Source of the DNA: CAZVCJ01 sp964625745
GTDB taxonomy: Bacteria; Chloroflexota; Anaerolineae; VGOG01
NCBI GenBank assembly: GCA_964625745.1
Contig: CAZVCJ010000023.1
Span: forward strand, 1 to 34,367
Reading direction: 5' to 3'
Length of the DNA: 34,367 bases
The position numbers were made by a program, and so were the translations under genes. The notes beneath the pieces were generated by a model. That model worked only from the letters and a program-made list of their open reading frames with translations. It did not search any database and was not told the DNA's origin. This document shows positions 7,024 to 14,939 of the stretch, in pieces; position 1 is the first letter of the stretch; each line of letters starts with the position of its first letter.

Positions 7024-7803
7024 ATGCGTGGTCTGAAGGGCAAACGAGTGCTGATCACCGGCGGGGCGGGCGGCATCGGCACGGCGACGGCAGCGCGCTT
7101 TCTGGAAGAGGGCTCGCGCGTCGTGGTGCTGGACCGCGACGAGGCGGCGCTTCATCGCATCGAGCACGAGTTGCCAGCACTGAGCGGCACCATCGTCGCC
7201 GACGTCTCGGACGCCGGCGATGTGGCGCGGGCCTTCGAGAAACTGGACGACCTGCTGGGGGGACTGGACGTGCTGATCAACAACGCCGGCATCAGCATCC
7301 GGCACCGCTTCATGGACATCTCCCCCCAGGAGTGGCGCCAGGTGATGGCAGTCAATCTCGACGGCGTGTTCTTCGTAGCGCAGCAGGCAGCGCGAAGAAT
7401 GTTGGCCGCAGATGGCGCCGCTTCATCACATGTACGTAGCGGCGTCATCCTGAACATGGGCTCGACCAACGGCTTGATGGGTTATCCCTACTATGCCGAC
7501 TACAATGCCTCCAAGGCAGGAGTCATCGAGTTGACCCGCTCCATGGCCCTGGAGCTGGCCCCCACGGTGCGCGTCAACGCCGTGTGCCCAGGTTTCATTT
7601 TGACGCCGATGCAGGAAGCGGAGTATACCCTGGAAATGCGGCATGCATTTGAGGCCAAAGTGCCCCTGGAGAGGCTGGGCCGGCCAGAGGACGTGGCCGC
7701 CCTCTTCGCATTCCTGTCCTCAGACGACGCCAGCTTCATCACCGGGCAAACCTTCGTGATTGACGGGGGAGAGATTGCGGGAGGGCTGGCCAGCCAATCG
7801 TGA
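7024..7803 (+). CDS. Short-chain dehydrogenase/reductase carrying a 9-residue repeat insertion
   Basis: 259 residues from the ATG at 7024 (GGGGAGGAA just upstream). Classical SDR features are present: TGGAGGIG (12-19), NNAG (86-89), catalytic S147, and Y160-x3-K164 in YNASK, then the VNAVCPG motif. It would reduce or oxidise an alcohol/ketone using NAD(P); the substrate is unknown. Residues 132-140, AASSHVRSG, are not part of the SDR fold: they interrupt 'MLAADG-VILNMGS' just before the strand that leads to the catalytic serine. They are encoded exactly by the 27-bp element at 7417-7443. The loop is at the surface, so activity may survive. Confidence 0.9.
   Translation: MRGLKGKRVLITGGAGGIGTATAARFLEEGSRVVVLDRDEAALHRIEHELPALSGTIVADVSDAGDVARAFEKLDDLLGGLDVLINNAGISIRHRFMDISPQEWRQVMAVNLDGVFFVAQQAARRMLAADGAASSHVRSGVILNMGSTNGLMGYPYYADYNASKAGVIELTRSMALELAPTVRVNAVCPGFILTPMQEAEYTLEMRHAFEAKVPLERLGRPEDVAALFAFLSSDDASFITGQTFVIDGGEIAGGLASQS
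7417..7443 (+). mobile_element. 27-bp intragenic palindromic element, copy A
   Basis: The element has six-base inverted ends GCCGCT/AGCGGC around the 15-base middle TCATCACATGTACGT. It lies in phase with the dehydrogenase and is read AASSHVRSG. Removing exactly 27 bases restores 'GATGGC-GTCATCCTG', a normal SDR sequence (D-G-V-I-L). Confidence 0.85.
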
Positions 7804-7821
7804 ACCAACAACCTGTTCGAA

Positions 7822-9090
7822 TCAGTCGGCCGTGCCTGTGCTACCAATTTGCTGCCTTTTCCCTGCAAACAAGCCGAAACCAAACAGGCGCACCATCGAG
7901 CTGACGACGAGGGCCCCTCCGATGCCAATGTGATCAGCCAGCAAGGTGCCCAGCAGAGGCGCAACCACAGCCGAAAGATACTGCAAGCTTTGGACCAGAG
8001 AAACAAAGGTGGCACTGTACTGATCTGGTACCGTCTTCATCAGTTCATCGAAGAACACCAGATCAAGGCCCGCCTGAAAGATGCCTGCCAGGCCAGCGAA
8101 CAGCGCCATGAATTCTACTCGATGAGTGGATGCGACCAGCGCAGGATACAGCGACAGGCCAAAGGTTGTCCACAACAGCACGAAACGCGAGCCACGGACT
8201 CTCCCCTGGCGTGCCCAGAGAAAATAACCTACCAGCATGACCGCCGTCTGAGCAGTGTTGATGATCCCGATCCAGGCGTCGGTCGCCTGCACCTCGCGCA
8301 CATAGTAGAGTGGGAAAAGGGGAGCGGCGAGGGTTAAGCCCGAAACGTAGACCAGCCGCTTGGCGATAAATGATACAAAGGCGCGTTCGCTGCGAATCAG
8401 ATTGACATAGCCCTTGAAACGCTGAGGAAGCGACAGGCCAGCAATGCGCGGCTGCGGTTCCGCATCAGGCAGCTCGATTTGGCGCGTGTAGTAGTAACTG
8501 ATCGCTCCGCCCACCCAGAGACCGATGAAGACCAACTGATAGTTGATGGGGAAGCTGAGGCGATGCAAGATCTGTCCAACGACCGTCACGGTGATAGCCG
8601 ACGTGAAGCCCAGAACAGACCAGCGACGGCTCATCAACGCATAGCGCCCCCTGGGGCCTGCGACGGCATTCATCACCACGGAGAAGGCGACAGCGCGCAT
8701 GATCTGCGGGAGAGTAGCCGCCGCCCAGGTGAGGAGTATGGCCCACACGACGTATTGCCTGGGTACGACCAATGACACCAGGCCGGTTAACGCATAGGAC
8801 GAGAAATACAGCAAACTTGCACCGCTGAACCAGGGCACAATGTTGCGGCGGCTTTGCAAAAAGCGCCCTATGACGATGGCCAGGAACAAACCGACAAAGG
8901 CCGGCATGGCAGTCAGCAGACCGACTTGAAGGTTGGTCGCGCCTAGCCGCGTGAGAAAGACGGGCAAGAACGGGCTGGCAGCGCTGACCAACCCCACACC
9001 AATGGCGTCAATCTGAACATTCAGGAAATTCTTTCGTTGTGTCGGCGTCGCACCCACGGGCGCTGCTGACAGGTAAGGGCGCCGGATCAT
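7822..9090 (-). CDS. MFS transporter
   Basis: About 422 residues with 12 hydrophobic segments and the usual basic loops between helices 2-3 (IGRFLQSRRN) and 8-9. The N-half segment PFLPVFLTRLGATNLQVGLL is typical of drug- or sugar-type MFS proteins in this phylum. The substrate is unknown. I chose ATG at 9090 (AGGGG eight bases upstream); a TTG at 9117 in the same frame would add nine residues. It is convergent with the dehydrogenase gene, with only 18 bases between stops. Confidence 0.85.
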   Translation of the reverse strand: MIRRPYLSAAPVGATPTQRKNFLNVQIDAIGVGLVSAASPFLPVFLTRLGATNLQVGLLTAMPAFVGLFLAIVIGRFLQSRRNIVPWFSGASLLYFSSYALTGLVSLVVPRQYVVWAILLTWAAATLPQIMRAVAFSVVMNAVAGPRGRYALMSRRWSVLGFTSAITVTVVGQILHRLSFPINYQLVFIGLWVGGAISYYYTRQIELPDAEPQPRIAGLSLPQRFKGYVNLIRSERAFVSFIAKRLVYVSGLTLAAPLFPLYYVREVQATDAWIGIINTAQTAVMLVGYFLWARQGRVRGSRFVLLWTTFGLSLYPALVASTHRVEFMALFAGLAGIFQAGLDLVFFDELMKTVPDQYSATFVSLVQSLQYLSAVVAPLLGTLLADHIGIGGALVVSSMVRLFGFGLFAGKRQQIGSTGTAD

Positions 9091-9218
9091 ATACAACCCC
9101 TGGGTTCTGAGATGCAAAGCTCCGTCTGATCAGCCCAGAAGTATAGCACGGAGCAGGGTATAGGGCAAGTGGGATGCCTGATTAGAGGCGCTATGCGCCT
9201 GGAAAGGTAGGATTGGAC

Positions 9219-9656
9219 ATGGCTTCCAGACTGAATGCAAGAATTGCTTTTGTGGTTTTCGTCATCGTTGATACGCTATGTGTTGGACTGGGGATGGGCG
9301 TTCCCATCTTCTGCATCCTGTTCGGGCTTCTCGTTGGATGGCACATCGCCCGGAGAGCAATCCTTGCTACAGCAAACATAAAGGACGTACTCTGGCAAGT
9401 CCTCGTCCAGGCGCTCATCACCTCTGCCTTCACCTTCGTGGTGATGAGCGCCATCTGGGGAAGGACCATCGTCATGCTTTTCGATCCCAGCGCCGACTTC
9501 CAGAACTTCGGGCATCCCTTCATCCTCTATGACCCGAAGATAAGCTTCATAGGCTGGCTGGTTCTGATGATGCTCATATCCCCGTTCTTGCAGTTGTTGA
9601 CAACCATCTTTGGCTCGTACTTGACGTTGCTATGTTGGTTGAGAGGCAACACATAG
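9219..9656 (+). CDS. Four-helix membrane protein, unknown function
   Basis: About 145 residues with four hydrophobic segments: AFVVFVIVDTLCVGLGMGVP, ILFGLLVGW, ITSAFTFVVMSAIWG and a C-terminal pair around GWLVLMMLISPFLQLL. No known domain is recognised. ATG at 9219 is used; a TTG two codons earlier is possible. It precedes the coiled-coil gene at 9734 on the same strand with a 77-base gap. Confidence 0.65.
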   Translation: MASRLNARIAFVVFVIVDTLCVGLGMGVPIFCILFGLLVGWHIARRAILATANIKDVLWQVLVQALITSAFTFVVMSAIWGRTIVMLFDPSADFQNFGHPFILYDPKISFIGWLVLMMLISPFLQLLTTIFGSYLTLLCWLRGNT

Positions 9657-9733
9657 AAGTGAACAAGCGGATGAGAGAGCAGCTGCTATCCGCTTTCCAT
9701 CCGCTGCACAGGTTGAATGAAGGAGGAGTTACC

Positions 9734-10162
9734 ATGACCAAGGACGAAATGCTCAACAAGCTCTACAATGACTACCAAGCGACCAAGGATGGATGGGGCT
9801 ATCAGATAGAGAACCTGGGCGTCACCCTTCGCACCAGCAAGGCCGCTCAACTCAACTTGGATAGGGCGCGGGCAGAGCTAGCTGCCCTGGAATCAGACGT
9901 TGTCCTCGGCGAGACGTACCCCAAAGGGCGCATCAATGGCACGAACGCTGAGACACGCAGGCATCAGACTGACCTCCTGCTAGCCGAGTTTCGCCATCAG
10001 GACCCCAGCGCAAAGAGCCTGGTCAATGACATCGAGCTGGCCCACCAGAGCCTCAACAGCTCTAGCATTGCCATCCAAACCATCAAGGCCCAGTTCGACC
10101 GCTACCAAGCCACCGCCAAGATGATCAGCGGGTTGGCAACTGCGCTAGGAGGGCAGCTATAA
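9734..10162 (+). CDS. Small helical protein, unknown function (phage-like motif)
   Basis: 142 residues from the ATG at 9734, which has AAGGAGGAG at ideal spacing. It is almost wholly helical and hydrophilic, with a probable coiled coil around residues 30-60. The segment YPKGRINGTNAETRRHQTDL recalls the 'l.GkNaeeR.a.l' motif of small phage- or plasmid-encoded accessory proteins. The comparison is by pattern only. No other phage gene is nearby. Confidence 0.65.
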   Translation: MTKDEMLNKLYNDYQATKDGWGYQIENLGVTLRTSKAAQLNLDRARAELAALESDVVLGETYPKGRINGTNAETRRHQTDLLLAEFRHQDPSAKSLVNDIELAHQSLNSSSIAIQTIKAQFDRYQATAKMISGLATALGGQL

Positions 10163-10371
10163 CCGAATTTTCAGCTACAGCATAAACCCAAAGTATGATA
10201 TGTTCAGTGGACCGATGGCATCAACCTCCTTGGTGGGGTAGCTGAGTAGCTCCGCCAAAAAACCATGTCACGCTCATCGGCCTCGAGCGAGTGGCCACGA
10301 AATAAACCTGATGAAAGGAGATGTATGCTACCATGTCGCGCCACTCTGACTGTAGTATACAAGAACGCACC

Positions 10372-10992
10372 ATGACCAAGAACAACAAACGAATCAACAA
10401 GAAGTGGTGGAGTCACGTCATCGGCGCAGCTATCTTGCTGAGTGCGGTGGCTGGTGGCTGCGGGCCAAGCAAACCAGCCATGCCGACCAATCCAGCCGAC
10501 CGCGCCGACATGTACAGCGAGCCGCCGGAGATGCAGATTGACTCCGGCAAGAGCTACGTCGCCACCATCTCCACGGCCAAGGGCGACATCGTCGTCCAGC
10601 TCGACGCCAGCGCCGCCCCGCTCACCGTCAACAACTTCGTCTTCCTGGCGAGACAGGGCTTCTACGACGGCCTGACGTTCCACCGCGTGGAGCCTGACTT
10701 CGTCATCCAGGGAGGCGACCCCACGGGCACCGGCGCCGGTGGCCCCGGCTACACCGTGCCAGCCGAGATTCAGTTGCCCCACATCAAGGGTGCCATCGGC
10801 ACGGCCCGGTCAGGAGATGAGGTCAACCCTGCCCGTGCCTCTAATGGCAGCCAGTTCTACATTACCCTGGCACCGAGGCATGGCCTGGACGGAGGGTACA
10901 CGGTCTTTGGCCATGTAGTCGAAGGGATGGAGGTGGTCTTGTCCATCGCCGTCGGGGACGTGATAGAGAAAATCACCATCACGGAAGAATAG
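10372..10992 (+). CDS. Cyclophilin-type peptidyl-prolyl isomerase, lipoprotein
   Basis: 206 residues from the ATG at 10372. The N-terminus is a lipoprotein signal: basic KNNKRINKK, a hydrophobic core and the lipobox AVAGGC, so the protein is anchored outside the cell membrane. The cyclophilin domain follows: GDIVVQL, NNFVFLARQGFYDGLTFHR, FVIQGGDPTGTGAGGPGY and NGSQFYITLAP, with the catalytic arginine in FHR. It speeds proline isomerisation of exported proteins. Starts at 10321 or 10333 would place 13-17 residues before the signal peptide and are less likely. Confidence 0.88.
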   Translation: MTKNNKRINKKWWSHVIGAAILLSAVAGGCGPSKPAMPTNPADRADMYSEPPEMQIDSGKSYVATISTAKGDIVVQLDASAAPLTVNNFVFLARQGFYDGLTFHRVEPDFVIQGGDPTGTGAGGPGYTVPAEIQLPHIKGAIGTARSGDEVNPARASNGSQFYITLAPRHGLDGGYTVFGHVVEGMEVVLSIAVGDVIEKITITEE

Positions 10993-11006
10993 CAACCAAG
11001 GGGTTC

Positions 11007-12221
11007 ATGGAACCAGAGAAAACGCCATTACTAACGCGGCGATTGCTGCTGTTTATGGGCACAATGATCCTGGCCAACATCGCCGGGCACATGTACCAGC
11101 CACTACTGCCACTGTACTTGCAGGAGTTGGGCGCGGGCGTGGGGCAGGTCGGATTGTTCTTCACCCTGGGGGCTATCGTACCGCTGGCTTTTCAGATCCT
11201 GGGCGGGTGGCTGTCGGACTCCATCGGACGGCTGCAAGCCATCGCTATCGGCAGCCTGGCTGGGGTGCTTGGCTACTTCGTGTATGTTTTCGCCCCTTCG
11301 TGGGAGTGGCTGCTCGTGGCAACAGCAACGGGTGCCATGGCGAGATCGTTCGTCGCGCCCAGCTACATGGCCTTCATCGCCGAGGAGTCCACCGAGGCCA
11401 CCCGGGGCCGGGTGTATGGGCTGTCTCAGAGCCTGTTCATGATCGTGGGCATCGTCGGCCCGCCCATCGGCGGTTACCTTTCGCAATACCTGGGCTTCAG
11501 GACCATGTTCATAGCTGCCGGCGCACTATATGCCACGGCCACTGGCATCCGGCTGCTCATGGCTCGCAACGCGCAGCGTGGGGAAAGCGAGCCCCGGGAA
11601 AAGCCCTCCCTGGCAAACCTGAGAGCCAGCCTGGCGGCAATGGGCGGACTGGTGCTGGCGGGAGGCGTCGTTACCTGGATCTTCATCTCCGACGGGGTGC
11701 ACGACGTGACGTTCAGCATGGCGTGGCAACTCCTGCCGCTGTACATGCAAAACTTGATGGGGCTCTCGAACGTGGAGATCAGTTGGCTGTCGTCCATCCA
11801 CGGATTGGTCACCATGCTGCTCCTGGCGCCGGCGGGCTGGCTGTCGGACAAGAAGGGCGAGCGGGTCGGGCTCGTAGCTGGCTTTTCGCTCATTGCTGCG
11901 GCGATAGCCGTGTTTCTGCAAAGCCGCGTCTTTGCCGGGTTCGCAGTGGTGTGGGCTCTCTTCGGCGCTGGCGAGGCGTTGATCGGCCCCGCCTACAACG
12001 CGCTGATCTCCAAAGTAGTGCCCCTGCACCTGCGCGGCACGGCCTTTGGTCTGTTCAGCACCAGCATTGGCCTGATCTCGCTGCCAGCGCCGTACATCGG
12101 GGCGGTGCTGTGGGAGCGGTTCACACCGCAGGTGCCGTTCTACGCACCACTGGTGGCCACGCTGCTGATGCTGCCTGTTATGTGGATCAAATTCAAAATC
12201 AACAACGAGGAGGATGCTTAA
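11007..12221 (+). CDS. MFS transporter
   Basis: 404 residues and 12 predicted membrane segments. The MFS signature between helices 2 and 3 is GGWLSDSIGRLQA, echoed by GWLSDKKGERVG in the second half. The helix 4-5 region EESTEATRGRVYGLSQSLF is typical of bacterial multidrug/sugar-type members. It starts 14 bases after the cyclophilin gene, and its TAA abuts the ATG of the amidohydrolase, so it is translated with the catabolic genes and probably imports or exports their substrate. Confidence 0.87.
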   Translation: MEPEKTPLLTRRLLLFMGTMILANIAGHMYQPLLPLYLQELGAGVGQVGLFFTLGAIVPLAFQILGGWLSDSIGRLQAIAIGSLAGVLGYFVYVFAPSWEWLLVATATGAMARSFVAPSYMAFIAEESTEATRGRVYGLSQSLFMIVGIVGPPIGGYLSQYLGFRTMFIAAGALYATATGIRLLMARNAQRGESEPREKPSLANLRASLAAMGGLVLAGGVVTWIFISDGVHDVTFSMAWQLLPLYMQNLMGLSNVEISWLSSIHGLVTMLLLAPAGWLSDKKGERVGLVAGFSLIAAAIAVFLQSRVFAGFAVVWALFGAGEALIGPAYNALISKVVPLHLRGTAFGLFSTSIGLISLPAPYIGAVLWERFTPQVPFYAPLVATLLMLPVMWIKFKINNEEDA

Positions 12222-12463
12222 ATGATCGCCATTACCAATGGCAAGGTGATGACCATCACCCAGGGCACGTTGGAGCACGGGACGGTGCTGGTCGAGGACG
12301 GGCGCATCGTCGCTGTGGGAGAGCAGGTCGAGGTCCCAGAGGACGCCGAAGTGTACGACGCCACAGGCAAGGTGGTGATGCCCGGCCTGATTGACGCCCA
12401 CTGCCACGTGGGGCTCTTTCCCGACGGCATCGGCTGGGAGTATTCCGACGGCAACGAGATGAC

Positions 12464-12490
12464 GCCGCTACGTACACATGATGAAGCGGC
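12464..12490 (-). mobile_element. 27-bp intragenic element, copy B (reversed, core not reversed)
   Basis: The ends GCCGCT/AGCGGC are present and the inner flanks are those of the reverse complement (ACGTA on the left, ATGA on the right), but the central hexamer reads CACATG on the + strand, as in the forward copies. The amidohydrolase frame is lost here. Confidence 0.8.
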
Positions 12491-13303
12491 CCCATCACGC
12501 CGCACCTGCGCGCGCTGGATGCCGTAAATCCCGAAGACCCGGCGTTCAAAGAACTGGTGGCCGCCGGCGTGACGACGGTGCTCACCGGCCCCGGCAGCGG
12601 CAACCTCATCGGCGGGCAGTGGGTCTGCCTCAAGACCGCGCCCAAGCCCAGCGTGGAACAGATGGTGCTGCTGGAGCCAGCGGGCATGAAGATGGCCCTG
12701 GGCGAGAATCCCAAGCGGGTCTATGGCGAGCAGAAGAAAGCGCCTTCCACGCGGATGGGCAACGCGGCCACCTTGCGCACCGCCCTGGTGGACGCCCAGA
12801 ACTACCTGGAGAAATGGCGCCGCTACGAGGCTGACCTGGCCGACTATCAGGCCGAGGCGGAGGACGAAGATGCAGAGGAGCCCAAACCGCCGGAGCGCGA
12901 TCTACAATTGGAGGCGTTGGGCAAAGTGCTGCGCCGCGAGATGAAGGCCCGCGTCCACGCCCACCGCGCCGACGACATGCTTACCGCCATCCGCATCGCC
13001 GAGGAGTTCGGCCTGGACCTGACGCTGGAGCACGCCACCGAGGGCTACAAAATCGCCAACGTCCTGGCCGAGAAGGGGATTCCCGTCACCGCCGGGCCGA
13101 TCCTCTTCTCCCGCGAGAAGTATGAGTTGAAGGACATGACGCCCACAAACCCCGGGCTGATGGCCAAAGCGGGCGTCAAGGTGGCCATTCAGACCGACGA
13201 GACGTCGGCGGTCAAATACCTGCCCATCAACGCTGCCCTGGCCGTGCGCGAGGGGATGCCAGAAGAAGAGGCGCTGAAGGCCATCACTATCAACCCGGCC
13301 GAG

Positions 13304-13330
13304 GCCGCTTCATCACATGCACGTAGCGGC
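13304..13330 (+). mobile_element. 27-bp intragenic element, copy C
   Basis: Differs from copy A by one base (T to C in the middle, giving HAR instead of HVR). It is in phase with the amidohydrolase and read AASSHARSG. Removing 27 bases restores NPAE-IGVADRVG, the normal family sequence. Confidence 0.85.
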
Positions 13331-13381
13331 ATCGGCGTGGCCGACCGGGTGGGCAGCCTGGAAGTGGGTAAAGACGCCGAC

Positions 13382-13408
13382 GCCGCTTCATCACATGTAC
13401 GTAGCGGC
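13382..13408 (+). mobile_element. 27-bp intragenic element, copy D
   Basis: Identical to copy A. Read in phase as AASSHVRSG between KDAD and VVFSG. The flanking GAC and GTC extend the inverted ends to nine bases (GACGCCGCT/AGCGGCGTC). It lies 51 bases after copy C. Confidence 0.85.
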
Positions 13409-13532
13409 GTCGTCTTCAGCGGACACCCCTTCGACTACCGCACCGTGGCCGAGTTGGTGCTGGTGGATGGCCAGGTGGCCTACAAGCGGGAGTAGTAGGG
13501 TGGTATACGCAGAGACACAACAGGAGAAGCTT

Positions 13533-14921
13533 GTGAAGAAAAGAGATTACACTCCGTTGCTGGCCGAGCTTGCGGAAGCGTACAGCCGCCATGCGCCGAA
13601 GTCGGCAGCATTGAACGAAAAGGCGAAGGAATACCTGGTGGACGGCGGCAGCCACACGCTGCGGCTCATCCAGCCCTTCCCGCCGCGCATCGCTGCCGCC
13701 CAAGGCGCCTGGATCAAAGACGAGGACGGGCACGACATTCTGGATTTCTGGCAGGGACATCTTGCCAATGTGTTGGGGCACAACCCCAGGATCGTCACGT
13801 CAGCGCTGGCCCGTGGCTTCGAGGATGGCTTTGGCCTGCAGACCGGCTTTGTGGACCAGCTACAGGTCGAAACGGCCGAAATCCTCTGCCGTCAAACCGG
13901 CGCCGAGCGGGTGCGCTTCACGACCAGCGGCGCCCTGGCAACTATGTACGCCATTCTACTCTCTCGCGCCTTCACCGGACGCGACACGGTGATGAAAGTG
14001 GGCGGCGGCTGGCACGGCGCGCACCCCTGGGGGCTCAAAGGGGTGGGCTTCCACGACGGATTCCAGCAGGTGGAAAGTGAAGGCCTACCCTCAGCCGTGA
14101 CCGACCAGGTCATCGTCACCCGATTCAACGACCCGGGCACGTTGCGCCAACATTTCGGGCAGTACGGCGACCAGGTAGCCTGCTTCATCGTCGAGCCGTT
14201 CATAGGCGCGGGCGGCACAATGCCAGCCACGCTCGAATACCTGCGAACCGCTCGCCAGTTGACAAACCAATACGGGGCCACGCTCATCCTCGATGAAGTG
14301 ATCTCCGGCTTTCGTTTCCGCGCTGGAAATGCCGGCGCGCTGTATGGTGTGCAGCCCGACCTGGCCGCGTTTGGCAAGATCATCGGCGGCGGGATGCCGG
14401 TGTCCGCCGTGGCCGGACGGGCAGACATTATGGGCTTGGTCGGACACGCGGAAGGCAGCCGTGTCAAGTTCTCCGGAGGCACCTACTCTGCGCACCCCGC
14501 CTCACTTCTGGCCGCTAAGACCATCATGACATACCTGGTTAAGCATGAGGACCAGGTATACCCCCGACTGGCCGAGTTGGGTGAGAAGATGCGCCGGACG
14601 TTGGAAGTGGCCTTCTCTGAAGAGGGCATCTACGCCCGCTGCACAGGCTATGGCAACGAGGCGCTGCCCAGCAGTTCCCTGTCTTGGGTGCACTTTCCTT
14701 ACCGGGACGACGCTCAACTGGACAAACCAGACGTGGTGTTCGACCCATCTGTGTGCGACGTCGCCCTCAGCCGGACGGTGCTGGAACCGGCCTTGCTGCT
14801 AGAGGGCGTGTGCATGATCAAAGGGCACGGCGCAGCTTCCGTCGCCCACACGGAGGCGGACCTGGATTTCCTGGGAGATGCCTGCCGCCGGGTGGCGCGT
14901 CGCGTCAAAGCGAGTTACTAG
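13533..14921 (+). CDS. Class-III aminotransferase (glutamate-1-semialdehyde aminomutase-like)
   Basis: 462 residues from GTG at 13533, chosen because AGGAGA stands six bases upstream. PLP-dependent. Visible features: TTSGALATMYAILLSRA (130-146), GGWHGAHPWG (158-167), the PLP-ring aspartate D254 in LILDEVISGFR, and the Schiff-base lysine K282 in AFGKIIGGGMP. Residues 340-462 form the small C-terminal domain. It resembles HemL-type aminomutases, but neither haem genes nor the full HemL C-terminus are evident, and the operon (MFS, amidohydrolase, DapB-like dehydrogenase) suggests amino-group removal or shift on a catabolic intermediate. It starts 37 bases after the amidohydrolase. Confidence 0.88.
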   Translation: MKKRDYTPLLAELAEAYSRHAPKSAALNEKAKEYLVDGGSHTLRLIQPFPPRIAAAQGAWIKDEDGHDILDFWQGHLANVLGHNPRIVTSALARGFEDGFGLQTGFVDQLQVETAEILCRQTGAERVRFTTSGALATMYAILLSRAFTGRDTVMKVGGGWHGAHPWGLKGVGFHDGFQQVESEGLPSAVTDQVIVTRFNDPGTLRQHFGQYGDQVACFIVEPFIGAGGTMPATLEYLRTARQLTNQYGATLILDEVISGFRFRAGNAGALYGVQPDLAAFGKIIGGGMPVSAVAGRADIMGLVGHAEGSRVKFSGGTYSAHPASLLAAKTIMTYLVKHEDQVYPRLAELGEKMRRTLEVAFSEEGIYARCTGYGNEALPSSSLSWVHFPYRDDAQLDKPDVVFDPSVCDVALSRTVLEPALLLEGVCMIKGHGAASVAHTEADLDFLGDACRRVARRVKASY

Positions 14922-14939
14922 AGGAGGAGACTATCAACC

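Larger units (their letters stand above)
12222..13495 (+). pseudogene. Amidohydrolase family protein, frameshifted, with three repeat insertions
   Basis: A metal-dependent amidohydrolase related to imidazolonepropionase/dihydroorotase-like enzymes. The 5' part (12222-12527) contains GLIDAHCHVG with the metal-binding H60-x-H62. The rest continues in another frame from about 12485: PITPHLRALDAVNPEDPAF, GPGSGNLIGG, VHAHRADD, LEHATEGY, IQTDE and GSLEVGKDAD are all preserved, so the coding sequence is otherwise healthy. The frame change falls exactly at the reversed 27-bp element (12464-12490), where 1 or 4 bases of the normal NEMT-DPITP region are also missing. Two forward copies near the 3' end add AASSHARSG and AASSHVRSG in frame. 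It may be truly broken, recently broken, or affected by a base error. Confidence 0.8.

Noticed and set aside
11207..12394. A 395-residue rightward open frame over the MFS gene
   Set aside because: Out-of-frame shadow rich in Arg/Gly/His; the MFS frame has clear membrane segments and motifs.
7417..13408. The 27-bp element as adapter or cloning contamination
   Set aside because: Not excluded without reads, but four copies in two orientations with sequence variation and a conserved phase inside genes argue for a biological repeat.
13317..13532. Upstream extension of the aminotransferase beginning inside repeat copy C
   Set aside because: It overlaps the amidohydrolase in another frame and reads as noise; GTG 13533 has a proper ribosome site.
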